From assembly GCA_964035795.1 (NCBI GenBank), contig OZ038324.1, positions 7,938,792 through 8,002,791 of the forward strand: 64,000 bases of DNA, in the 5' to 3' direction. Every line of letters starts with the position of its first letter. Position 1 is the first letter of the stretch. The notes below the pieces were generated by a model. That model saw only the letters and a list, made by a program, of their open reading frames with translations. It ran no database searches and was not told the DNA's origin. The translations under genes were made by a program, and so were the position numbers. The DNA comes from Pterobdella sp. o SKG-2022 (lineage: Eukaryota; Annelida; Clitellata; Hirudinida; Piscicolidae). Below, piece after piece: positions 1-16,444 of the stretch.

Positions 1-554
1 GAAAAGCTGAGCTGCCCTGAAAGCTAGGTATTCAGATTTAAGCACTTTATAGCTGAGTTTATAAAGTTGAGAAGCAGCTGCGCAAAAAAGAAATGCATTT
101 AAAAGAACTGCTGTTATGTTGAAGATGTTTTGTTCTGATATGAAAACACACATTTGAGACAAAGGTGAGGCTATGATTTTTACAAAAAATGGGAAAAGAG
201 GGAAGAACACTAATGTGTTCTCATAGTAATAACCATATTGTGAAATAAACATATAATAAATAGCATCCCATCTTTTGGTTAGACCATCAAAGAATGTGTT
301 AACGAGGGCATCGTCACTGTAGTTGGATGTCATGGGAGGGTTGAAGACATCAGGCCGATGGTCAGGCACCAAATAATTGAAGAACACCTAAAAAAATTTT
401 AAATATTTTTATAGCTATAATTTTTATACGTATGTATATTTTTAGATGAGTTTATTTTTTCCTAAAAAACAACCTGCAGAAAAAATATAAAAACTCGAGA
501 TTGTAGTGCGAAAGTTATTATTATCCTGCTTCTGTCTAAACTAACTGAGTTCAT
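1..554 (-). CDS. PIGV: GPI mannosyltransferase 2 (PIG-V), 5' part
   Basis: Partial gene running off the left edge. PIG-V is the ER membrane enzyme that adds the second mannose to GPI anchors. Exon 1 is 554..474 (27 codons, starting MNSVSLDRSR and ending at CTG CAG). A GT..AG intron lies at 473..388. Exon 2 is 387..1 (129 open codons). Phase is 0 across the junction. Exon 2 shows family landmarks in order: a VPDHRPDVFNPP stretch, LTKRWDA, a QYGYYYENTLVFFPLFP stretch, then KSEYLAFRAAQLF near the edge. Hydrophobic segments fit a multi-pass protein. The ATG is the first in frame and needs no upstream exon. A decayed copy of exon 1 and its flank sits at about 4436-4560. Family assignment is by remembered motif resemblance; the C-terminal part is outside the window. 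Confidence 0.85.
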
Positions 555-999
555 GTTTATCATATTTTTAGAAAATAATTGTAAATTTCATTAAACCGTA
601 AACAGAAAAATTTTTACTTAAAAAAGCGAATTGATGTCTAGAATATTTTAAAACAAAACCTAAAGACTAAATTACTCATTAATGCTAGCTAGAAATACAA
701 AAAAAAATATTTTTATCAAAGTTTTAACATCTTCTTAATTAGATAGTGATAATCTGATAAAAATATTCATATTTTAAATATTAATATTTTTTCGCCGTTT
801 TTATTCAACTGTACCATTTAATTGAAATGTACATTAGAAGATATGAATTTAATTAAATCAAATAGTAAAATCACAAATAAACTGAAACAAACTTTAAAAT
901 TCTTTTCAGTATTAGTTAATCACAATCCCCAAAAAACATGACTTACAAATGCTATAGCAATTATAAACTAAAATGCACGTGATTTCATGCTATAACAAG

Positions 1000-1850
1000 C
1001 GTGAAAACCAAGCCCAAGTGTTGAAGATAAAGACTTTCAAAAGAGCTTTTCTGTCCTTTTGCACTATGGCTTCAGAAGAAAATGAATATCTTTGAATTAC
1101 TGAGGTTAGTGAGAGTTGAGGTCAATTCCAGAAGACTGAATTTTTCATTCGCATCGACTCGTATGATGATGGATCTTACAGAAAATGGAATTACTACCTC
1201 TACTGGCATCATGAATGCCGACCTTGAAAAATTAAAAGCACAAGCTGAAAACATAGTGAGGTGCTAATTTTTTTTTGCGAGTTTCACAAACATTTATTTT
1301 GCAGTAGTAAAAATTTTTTTTCTAGAGCGATGAGGGTATGTTATATGAGATATTTTTTTCTCGTTTGTCATGGAAAGTTAACACTTATAAATTTGAAAAT
1401 ATTTGCTAAAAATACTTGAAACAACACAGAAAAATGATTTGAAGATTCTGCCTGAGTTTCTAAATTTGACGAATTGTTGGGAGCCTTCAAAAAAAAGACT
1501 TCTCTTGCTTCTTTTGTGAGTTAAGGAACCATGGAGTACATTAAAAGCCTGAGCTGGGTGCTTAGGAAGGAGTTCAGATGGCTATCTAAGCAAGAGATCA
1601 ACCCTGAAAATTATAATTGAACTCTTTCTGATGAGCCGATGTTTGGAGACTGCTCGTATTTTGAATCTTTTAATAACTATATATCAATGGAATTTTCGGA
1701 AGGATATGAAAATTAATCAAACGAGCTGGTTTTTGTTTTCAATGAAAAACTTTCAGATTATAAAAAATTTAAAAAAAAAATTTTTTTTGTGGGTTTTTAT
1801 AAAGTTTCCGTTGATAAACGCGAATCCAAATCAATTCTAACACACCAAGC
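1000..1850 (+). pseudogene. Dead tandem copy of the small secreted His-rich protein gene
   Basis: The stretch aligns by eye, interrupted, with 4955-5730. Shared blocks include the pre-ATG segment ending GCGTGAAAACCAAGCCCAA, the signal-peptide region (CTGTCCTTTTGC, GCTTCAG), and an exon-2 block from about 1500 to 1750 matching 5480-5710 through the 3'UTR. The ATG of the intact copy is ATA here, at the matching position near 1036. The frame that follows hits TGA within about 25 codons. The exon-2 equivalent also carries stops, and the His-rich core is missing or unrecognisable. I read it as a pseudogene. The open stretch 1082-1267 looks incidental. Confidence 0.75.
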
Positions 1851-1961
1851 AACTAGATTTATTCTTCATTTATAACATTAAATACTTTAAAAGTTGAATA
1901 GAAACTTTCAAATTTGAATTCTGAAAGTAGAAACAATAAACTTAATTTCATTTATAGAGTT

Positions 1962-2213
1962 TTATTTATCATACATATCTGCTCTCCCAAGCCTTACAAA
2001 TGAACTCATTTTTTTTCTGTCTCTTGCTTTCATTATTTCTTCATCTCTTTCGGTCTTATTATTTTGAAAACGATTTTTTTTTGAAAAACTGTCTTTGAGC
2101 CGCCATTTCAAATCGAATTTATCATATGGTAAATAATCTGGATCGAAGCCTTTAACTTGGTTGATTGCGGAAATCATTACTACCACCATCATTCCTACCA
2201 ACATTAGTTTCAT
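1962..2213 (-). CDS. Neuropeptide precursor, predicted MSSFVRL-amide
   Basis: 83-residue secreted prohormone. Residues 1-22 (MKLMLVGMMV, then VVMISAINQVKG) look like a signal peptide. Residues 23-65 form a charged spacer rich in K, R, D, E and N. Residues 66-77 read RKKMSSFVRLGR: a KK convertase site, heptapeptide MSSFVRL, a Gly amide donor and a terminal Arg. A short acidic tail ADMYDK ends the protein. The expected product is MSSFVRL-NH2, close to the SSFVRIamide/FxRIamide peptides described from molluscs and annelids. The ATG at 2213 is chosen because the signal peptide begins there. Just upstream a CTCCCACAG acceptor suggests a 5'UTR intron, so the 72 extra in-frame upstream codons are probably not coding. 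Only one peptide copy is present. The gene lies inside the left unit of the tandem duplication and has no visible partner in the right unit. Confidence 0.6.
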   Translation of the reverse strand: MKLMLVGMMVVVMISAINQVKGFDPDYLPYDKFDLKWRLKDSFSKKNRFQNNKTERDEEIMKARDRKKMSSFVRLGRADMYDK

Positions 2214-3779
2214 TTTGATTACTGTGGGAGAATCGTGAAGATACACATTTAGAAAATAAAAAAAGCAAGCAAAAATATGATAAAATATGAAAGTGGAAAA
2301 AAGATAAATTTGATGAGAATAATGTGGAGTAGAGAAAAAATAGAAAACTTCACAAAATGAAACAATTTTTTTGATACTTCTTTCATTAGAACTGAAATTT
2401 TCGACCAATTCAACTTTTTCATAAATCATTAGTATATACTATGATTTATTATTCTCAAAGTTGAATTTTTCAAAAATTTTTGTTCTAATGGAAGAAGTAT
2501 CAAAAACTTTAGGTTGAATAAAAAAATTATTAATATAATTGCCTCATTTTTTTTCATTAAATGAATTTATTCAAAACATGTATCGAAACATTGATACAGA
2601 ATGTCCCTGAAGATCGATAAAATAATTTTTAGTAGGTAATAATGTGTTTTATGTGGGTTACAAATTCTAACACTCAATTTAAATCAATCAAATTGAAGCT
2701 TGAAAAATCAAATAAAAGATTATTTGTTCAATTATTTTCAGAGACCTTAATGGATTACAAACCGCTGCACTCCTTATGTACAAATGATGAAAAATTGTAA
2801 TATTTTTACATTGGTTTTAAGTGCTTTCACAGTTTTATCTGTCGGCACACGATTGATTGAATCGATGGAAAAGAAAGAATATATTTTCTTGATTGCTTTT
2901 AGACTCATATTATTTGAATGCTCATAAAATTTTACCATTCAAACTAATGAAGTATGGTAAAGTTTCACTTATCGAAAATTTAGCTGATTTTTATAAATAA
3001 ACTTGTTTTTTAGAAAAAGTTTTTTATAATTTGAAAAGACAATAACAAAATTAAATCTTGTAATATCAATTTGAAGGATACTCATAAAAAAAAAACCTTC
3101 AACAAACTTCAGAAAGATGGAACAGAATTTGGTATGCGACCAACAGAGTAATACAAGTGAGAACTTACCTAAAATGATAATTATCCATTCATTATTAAAT
3201 AGAAGTGCCGATGAATCAGTCAAAAAATATAGTTTCTCACCTTCACAGCCTGGAAAAATGTTGCAAATAGGTATATATATACCTTGAATGAAACCGCATA
3301 CAAATATATAATTCAAAATTTTTCTTGAATTGTATTTACAAAAAAAACCACTCTTTTTATTTCTTTTAAGATCTTAGAAGTTTTTGGCTTATGTAATATT
3401 TGAGAATGAAAAATGCAGCTTGACCAAGCGTGAACATCAACATCAATAATTCAAAAATGGCAAAAAAAAATTTTTTGAAAGTTTATTTTTTTTTGAAATT
3501 AAAATAAACTCAACATTGTTTTAAACTTAGTTCATCAATTCAAATTACAGCAGAAAAATATAAAAACACCTAGAAATAATTGCGCAATGTTTTTTTAAAC
3601 ACTTTTTGATTAATTTTGTCAAGTAAGGCTTCAGAATAAACATTTAATTCTTCTTCTTCTTCTTCTTCTTCTTCTTTATCATCGCAAAAAAAAACTCAAA
3701 AAACAAAAAAAATGGTTCGACGCCTAAAAAAACAATTTAAGAAAAAAAATAAATATTCAGAAAAATACAAAATATATAT
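2214..3779. other. AT-rich intergenic DNA of the left duplication unit
   Basis: Apart from the palindrome and a (TTC)n tract near 3651-3677 I find no supportable gene. Open frames such as 2969-3316 (minus) are hydrophobic and low in complexity, with no recognisable motif. The matching interval of the right unit (about 5850-6550) is much shorter, so this part has gained or kept sequence that the other copy lacks. Confidence 0.5.
2366..2508. repeat. Imperfect palindrome, arms of about 66 bp
   Basis: Sequence 2366-2431 (containing TTGATACTTCTTTCATTAGA) recurs in reverse complement at 2441-2508 (GTTCTAATGGAAGAAGTATC on the plus strand). The short spacer contains AGTATATACT. By eye the arms are about 80% identical. 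The palindrome lies about 150-300 bp upstream of the neuropeptide start codon. It could be a remnant foldback/MITE-like element or a promoter palindrome. I see no transposase or target duplication. Confidence 0.65.
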
Positions 3780-3910
3780 TTAGTTATTATAGCGGTATCA
3801 TTTAGAAATGATGATGAAGTGATTCCTAGTGACTGCCTGGTGGTCCTTCTGAGGTTTAAATGAAGGAGCAATCAACATCACAATCTCAAATTTAAACTTT
3901 GTAATAAATA

Positions 3911-4032
3911 CTCAACAACACTCTCTCAAAACAGACTTACTCTCTCAACACAAACTTACTTTCTCAACACAAACTTACTTTCTCAACACAAACTTACTCT
4001 CTAGACACAAACTTACTCTCTCAACAAATCAA
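3911..4032. repeat. 19-bp minisatellite (CTCAACACAAACTTACTCT-like)
   Basis: About six tandem units of roughly 19 bp with few substitutions. They lie next to the dead MYND exon copy. The equivalent place in the intact right-hand copy (6660-6780) has no such array, so it expanded only in the left unit after duplication. Confidence 0.7.
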
Positions 4033-4129
4033 CATGGCCATCATTTTTTCACAATGCAACCCCCAATTACTATCCACTCAACATCCACCAAACATTCATA
4101 AACTTACCCACCATTATATAATCCTTCTC

Positions 4130-4265
4130 AAAAGCCTGGCAACAAAAAGTCTGGGGCAGGGATCAACAGAGTCTTTGGCATTTGTCACTGCAGTATGTCA
4201 CTTTTCAATATCAGTACAACTTACCCTCGTTAGCACATCTGGTGCACTGTGTTATTTAAAGTTGC
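4130..4265 (-). pseudogene. Dead duplicate of the ZMYND8 last exon (MYND finger)
   Basis: Read on the minus strand, this aligns with the intact MYND exon at 6918-6772. It keeps an AACACAG acceptor, the CTRCxNEG-like start and a TYCSDKCQRL block. It has in-frame TGA codons where the intact copy has CysTrp and Trp (at least three), and several substitutions at zinc ligands. It is 2.5 kb beyond the 3' end of the working gene, so it is a stranded duplicate. The similarity extends outward to about 3790-4300, matching 6550-6960. Confidence 0.8.
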
Positions 4266-4435
4266 TTCTCTAATTTTCAGTTTTTCTAACTATTCCACAT
4301 GCAAGTTTTTTATGGTTTGTTATAAGTATTCAAAGAGTTGAGCAAATAATATATCATAAGAATACAATAGTAGTAAAAAAAGTGAAGAATCAGCTAAATA
4401 CTTCCATAGTTTTTGGTTTCAAATGAGTAGAACTT

Positions 4436-4560
4436 CAATATATATTACTTAGATAAGTTTATTTGTTTCAAAGAGGGTAATGAAGAAAAATTATATGTCG
4501 AGATTATAATGCAAAAAAAGTCATTTTTTTAGGTCCATCTAAATTAACTGAGTTTATGTT
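4436..4560 (-). pseudogene. Dead duplicate of PIGV exon 1 and flank
   Basis: Matches 421-560 with many substitutions. The TTAACTGAGTTTATG block corresponds to CTAACTGAGTTCATG over the PIGV start codon, and TCGAGATT is shared downstream. In this copy the start codon has become ATA and the reading frame is not preserved. No PIGV exon 2 lies next to it. Confidence 0.6.
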
Positions 4561-4990
4561 TTCCGTACTATAAAACTAATATGAATTTTGCAAGTGAATT
4601 TGTTAAAAATATTTTATAACGATATCTTAAAGTACTAAAGATGGGAACTAAAAACAAAGCATACTATTATCCGTCAAACTTTTAAAAGTTCCAAATTCCA
4701 TGGTCGAATATAATATAATAAATTTGTATTTATTCCAGCATTAAATCATTTTTATATAATCCCTCAACATTTTTATTTAACTGTATCTTTTTACTGAGAT
4801 ATAAAATAGTAGATATATATTTACTTGAATCAAATGCTAAAGCCACAAATAAACTTTGAAACAAACTTTAGACTCTCAGTATTAGTTCATCACATCCACA
4901 AACAAACGTACGAACACTATAGCAATTAAGACTTAACTGCACGTGGTCTGATGCTATAAAAAGCGTGGATATCAATCCCAATTGCTAAAA

Positions 4991-5588
4991 ATGGAAACTT
5001 TCAAAGTAGCTCTTCTTCTGTCCTTTTGCGCCCTGGCTTCAGCCGACGTGGCCAACCGCAACACCCACCATCTCTGCCACAACACTCAAACGGGACAAAA
5101 ACAAGTTTGCCCACCAGGCCATGATTCCAGCCACCACCATGGTCATGGGCATGGACACCAACCCGGACAACCCACCTCCACAGCCGTCATCATGAGGGAG
5201 TACCTTGCAAAACAAAACTCACATATCGAGATGGTGGTAAGTTGCTTGTTTTGTTTTTTTTATTTTTCATAGGTAGTTGTGGAAATTTATTGTACGGTGG
5301 AACGAAGTTATGTTTTATGTGTTTTCGTTTATATAGAAATTTAATCATTTTTGTTCGAAGAATATGTACCAAAAAATGTAAAAAAAATAGAGGAACAACT
5401 TGAAAAGTCTGCCTGAAGCACAAAGAGTCCCTAAATTCAATGAGTTGGTAGCAGCTCTCAGAAACCACACCTCTCTTCCTTCCTTCGTCGGACAAGGTTG
5501 CAAGGAATACATTCAAGGTCTCAACAGAGTGCACAAGATGCAGTTCAGAATGCTCCTTGAAGAGAAAGTCGATCCTAGAAATCTTTGA
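4991..5588 (+). CDS. Small secreted His-rich protein (unrecognised family)
   Basis: Two exons, 4991..5236 (82 codons) and 5391..5588 (65 codons plus stop), phase 0, donor GTAAGT and acceptor AATAG; 147 aa. ATG 4991 is chosen because a clear signal peptide follows (METFKVALLL SFCALASA, cleavage probably before DVAN). The mature part has a His/Gly-rich run (residues about 47-60, HHHGHGHGH) that may bind metal, and three or four Cys in exon 1 plus one in exon 2 (GQGCKEY). The exon-2 half is predicted helical. The protein is probably extracellular. I do not recognise the family. A dead tandem copy is at 1000-1850. PIGV exon 1 originally lay divergently just upstream, and its remnant is at 4436-4560. 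Confidence 0.75.
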
Positions 5589-6771
5589 AGACCCTGATTT
5601 GCCGATGTTTAAAAACTGTTCATCATTCAAATATTCTAACAACTACATGAATGGAATTTTTGAATGAACTGAAAAATTTTCAAATGAGCTGATGTTTGTT
5701 TTTAATAAAAAAATAATATTTTAAACTTTGAAGATTCATTAATGATGACATGAGCTTAGGCATATTTTTTGCGTGAATTTTTATAGTTTCGTTTATACAC
5801 TTTGATTCGAAATCAGTTTCAACACACGAGCAACAAAATGTTTATCATGCGTTGATGGCTCAAAATAGAAAACTCAGGTTCACTTTGTGAAAACCATCTT
5901 GATAAACTATAAATTGTCTAATCACAGCACTTGGACTCTAATATAATAGTAAGAAAAAATTTAAAATATTTCCAAGTTAGAAGAGCCATAAATTTCGAGT
6001 TATATAAATTGACCAGAATAACCAGCTGTACATCTCACATTTACTTGGGTTACAAACAGTCGTCGACCTAAATTATTGATGTTAGCTACTTTTTGAAATA
6101 TATTTAATTTTTAAAAATATATTGACAGCCATTCTGAGATAGTATCCAACTTTAGGTTATCGGACTTACAATCAGCTGTTTCCACACATTTGCAGCGTGC
6201 CATGCTGTTGTCAATTTTATCCATCTAACCAAAGAACAAAAATATAAGTTTTCAGGTACCAGCTACTGTAATACAGGTTATAAGAAACGAGGTCTTTGAA
6301 CTGTAAGCTTAATTTGGGATATTTACATCTACGCCTGGGTTTATACTTCTGATTTGTTTTTATCTGGCCGCATACAATTGATAAAAATTATGAAATTAAA
6401 ACTAAAAACTTTTTATTTTTTTTATATTTTAATATCATTTATCGTTTGAGAGAAGGCTCTAAAACGCCAAAAATCAACAAGAGAGATTGACTCATAAATA
6501 AATAATTTATGAAAAAAAAACATAAAAATGAAAAAGAAAAACAGAATGAATTTTATAAAAGGCATCATTTAGGGATGATGTTGATGAAAAAGTCACCGCT
6601 GCTGACTGCCTGATGGTCTTTCTGAGGTTCAAATGAGGAATTATGAAGGTCCAAATAATATAAACTCCAATCCCGCACTACCACTCACATTGTCCTTCAA
6701 CACACCATGGATCCTTCCTACAAAACCACAATCCTCTCAGCAAGTCACCCACAACCACCATCAATCCACCC
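5589..6771. other. Interval between the small secreted gene and the ZMYND8-like 3' end
   Basis: The first 150 bp resemble the 3'UTR of the secreted gene. At 6227..6115 (minus) a 37-codon frame starts MDKIDNSMARCKC and contains a GTAAGT donor after GATT. It could be a small first exon, but I find no partner. From about 6550 the sequence is the probable 3'UTR of the ZMYND8-like gene, also duplicated at 3790-4120. Confidence 0.4.
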
Positions 6772-12612
<5,841 letters not shown>

Positions 12613-12938
12613 TTTAGAATTCAAACAAAAGAAAACTTAAGTTTCAAAGATTCATAATGAGTTGATCAAGGTTGTTAGACAAATTTAACTTAAGAATTGG
12701 AAAATCAACAAAAATAAACTTCACCCAAACAATTTTAATGATTTAATAAGCAAACTCCAAAAACAGAACAAAACTAAAATTCAGTATAACACTAATAATG
12801 TAAGCATGTTTTTCCAAGAACCGAATGAATTTGAGCTTCAAAGTCAGTGACTGCTTTTGTGGCAAAACTTTGACGCAACAGAAGTTTCCCGACATGAGAT
12901 CATTTCTATATTCTTATGGTTCGAATACTTGTAAGACG
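12613..12938. promoter_or_regulatory. Probable promoter side of the ZMYND8-like gene
   Basis: About 330 bp of AT-rich DNA between the ZMYND8-like start codon and the LINE insertion. No TATA box or other motif that I would defend. The role is inferred from position only. Confidence 0.3.
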
Positions 12939-15007
12939 AACTGGCTTAAAGCAGACTGGGACCACAAAAAAAAATCTCACATCCTATGGTCAACAGAAAA
13001 GGCCCTCAACCCCAAAAAACCTACCACTCCCACCAATACAACTATCACTCACAACAACAAAACAGCCCACGCAGACACACAAAAAGCCAACACACTAAAT
13101 AAATATTTTAAATCAACCACAAAACACTCCTCCAACCCCACTCACAGAGTAACAAACAAACTCACCAAATCACTCACATCTACCCCAATAACAATCACCG
13201 AATCAGATACCATTCTCGCTATAAAACAATCTAAAAATAACAACTCTTCAGGACCAGACATTATCAACATCAAAAATCTCAAACACCTAGGACCAATAGC
13301 CATCAAACACCTAACCAACCTCTACAGAATCACAATCAACACAAACACTACCCCAAATATGGAAAACCTCCAAGATCATCCCCATCACCAAGCCCAAAAA
13401 AAACCCTTCTCTTTCCTCCTCATACAGACCAATAGCCCTACTCTCTCCCATAGCAAAAATTAGAAAAAATCATCCTCCCACACATCACCACTAATACAAT
13501 CCTCTCAACACACCAACACGGCTTCAGAGCCGCACACTCCACCCACCACAGCCCTACATCAAATCAATAACACCATACTCACTGGTTTCAATAAAAAAAA
13601 CCCCCCCGTAGAACAATCCTCACCGCCCTCGACATGACCAAATCATTCGACACGGTCAACATCCACCAACTCATCCACAAAATACACAATACCCACATTC
13701 CTACAACAATAATCAAATTCCTGGCCAACTACCTAAAAGGCCGCCGACAATACACCTCATACAACAATCACACATCAAAACACAAACATCAAAGCAGGTG
13801 TCCCCCAAGGGGGCGTCCTATCACCCACTCTCTTCAACATATACCTCTCAGACATACCACTCCCCAAAATCAGCTCACTCAACCTTATCACCTACGCAGA
13901 CGACATCACCATAACATCATCCCACCCCAACATCAACACAGCCACCCAAAACTTCCTACCATACTTCAATGAAATACACACATGGGCTCACAATAACAAC
14001 CTACAAATCAACCCTACCAAAACCACATCAACTCTCATGACCCCAGACCCATCAGAATATAACAAACCCCTGAACATCCACATCAACAACATTCCCATCT
14101 CCACTACCTCCAACCCTACCATCCTTGGCTTAACTTTTGACCCCAAACTAAAATACTCCACCCACACAGACAACACCATCACTAAAGCAAAAAAAACACT
14201 CAATCTCCTAAAACTCCTCGCATCAACACACCGGGGAAAAAGCAAAAAAACACTCATCACCACATACACAACATTACTCCTTCCCATCATCGAATACGCC
14301 AACACCATCTGGTCACCCATCATCTCATCCACCTTCTTCAACAAACTCCAAAAAATCCAAAACGCAGCCCTGAGAACAATCACTGGCTGCCCCCTAGACA
14401 CCAACACCCAAAACCTCCACTCAGAGACCAAAATCCTCCCACTCCAAAACCATCTCAAACTTCACGCATCACAACTCACACAAAAAGCCTCCCACCCCAC
14501 TCACCACACAAGAAGCCCACCCCAGATACAAAAAAAAATCCACATTCAACAACAACATCAACTACACCCTAAACATACCCTCCTTCTCCACCCAGTCCAC
14601 CTCTCACACACAAATAAAAAACAACCTGAAAACCATACACACAAAAATAGTACACGACTACATATCATCCACTCACAACAAAATCCTCAACAAGCAACCC
14701 TCACCCACTCATAAATCAAAAACCACTCTAGACCACCACACTCAGATCAAACAAATCACCTTTCATCCTCTCATACCTCAACAAAATTTTACCCTCATCT
14801 CATCCCTCACTTTCATGCCCACTCTGCCAAACACACATATACGACAACCCTCACCTGCCCCAAAATAAATACCACACTGGGTCTCGAGAGTCTGTGGACC
14901 GATCCCGCCAGAGCGGCTGAGCTTCTCGACCACTGGACGGTCTTGATGGGGACATGAGGAGCAGCCAACAAGACTAGGGTGCTCGGGGTATAAAAAAAAC
15001 TGGCTTA
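12939..15007 (+). mobile_element. 5'-truncated, decayed jockey/CR1-type LINE with target duplication
   Basis: The body (12949-14997) is flanked by the direct repeat AACTGGCTTA at 12939-12948 and 14998-15007, and ends in an A run. Reverse transcriptase fragments lie in at least two frames: an N-terminal part to about 13460 with SSGPDIINI, then DMTKSFDTVN at 13634, then after a frameshift GVPQGGVLSPTLFNIYLSDI and the catalytic YADD box near 13893-13904, continuing to about 14530 (HRGKSKKTLI, IIEYANTIWSP). It is not functional: frameshifts and stops throughout, and no endonuclease domain. The plus strand is strikingly C- and A-rich and poor in G over most of the element, unlike its surroundings. 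Confidence 0.88.
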
Positions 15008-16444
15008 TTTTAAATATTTTCAGTAAATCTACAAAAAAAAAAACGCGTGTATAACCGACGAAACTGTTAGAAATACATCACAATTTACACTTTAACATTG
15101 GACCACACGGAACGACAAAATATTCCAATTTTATGAACTGACATTTTGATGATTTTATTAAGGTACATGGGACTAGTGAAGTTAATATCATAACAATATA
15201 TTAACACGATGAGAGATTTGTTGACAAGCAACTTTACACGATTAAATAAAAAATTGAGTTAGCAAAGTCCATTGAAACACGTTGTATAGTTGATAATAAA
15301 TATAATATTATAAATTATATGGAAGAACGTAAGAAATAAATATTTGACTCGAGTTGGCTATTGCAGATGCAGAGATACGCCAATATTAATGCGAAAGAAA
15401 TACTTTTGAGGAATTTGAATTTTATAGCGCTGAATATTTTGAGAAATTTAACAAGTATCAGATGCATATTTACATTTAAAATACCGACAAGAATGCTCAC
15501 AATTTTTTCATATAAATTACACTTACATAAAAAACATTTAAAACAAATTATTAAAAAAATTAGTTTTCTGCGCATAACACGAAAGAATGTGCGTGGTAAG
15601 ATGGAATTTATAGGAAAACCTTAAGCATAAATGTTATACAAATCTTAGTGACATGGATGTAATAGATTTCGCTATTTATGAAAGTGATGCTTCGAACAAT
15701 ACAATTTTGAGAAGGTGAAATGACACTAGTTAATATTAATATTAAAAAACTTGAAGAATATTAAAAAAAATAGAACATTTGGCCTAAAAGAATATGCTTT
15801 AATAACGTTAACAGACATATGCAAAGAACCTTATAACTCACTAAATCTCCCTCGGCACACTCATTCATTCGATTTCATCACCATTGTAAACTTTTGAGCG
15901 CTGTTGAACGATACGCCATATAAATGAAAATTGTTAGTGTATATATACATAGTAACGTAAGTTGACTGCAAAGCTATAAAGGCGCGTTGTAAGGCCTGAA
16001 TAATTATAAACTTGGTTTTGTCTGTGTGTAAATTGCATTAAATTCGGAAAAAGGTGTATGAAATTTTCAAAGTTAATTGGAAAATATTTAAAATATCTTG
16101 CGAAATTTTATTAAAAACTGATAAAATATTTGGCAAATAAAAATAAATCGATCATAAAACACAAATGTTACAATACAAAACTATAGTTATAGAATAGATG
16201 CAAAAGTTATTAATGAAAGTGTGAAACAAAGTAACAAAGGTCATTGATGATTTAACAACGTGATCCTAACCAACTAATCTTAAATTTAACCAAAAATAAC
16301 CAATTAAGCCAAAAAAAAAACCCAATTTACTACCGCTATTAAAAACCCTTCTACAACCTCTATTACAAATCCAAATCACATACTAGCCTACTTGACAACT
16401 CCAACCCCCCTTTGGCATCCAAAAACCACCTGCCCCCACCACCC
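15008..16444. other. Intergenic DNA between the LINE and the SHB-like gene
   Basis: AT-rich, no supportable gene. Overlapping open frames at 15315-15624 on both strands are low in complexity. The last few hundred bases before 16445 are probably the SHB-like 3'UTR. Confidence 0.4.

Noticed and set aside
1082..1267. 61-codon protein MNIFELLRLV...
   Set aside because: It lies in the dead copy of the secreted gene, out of frame with the original, and lacks a signal peptide.
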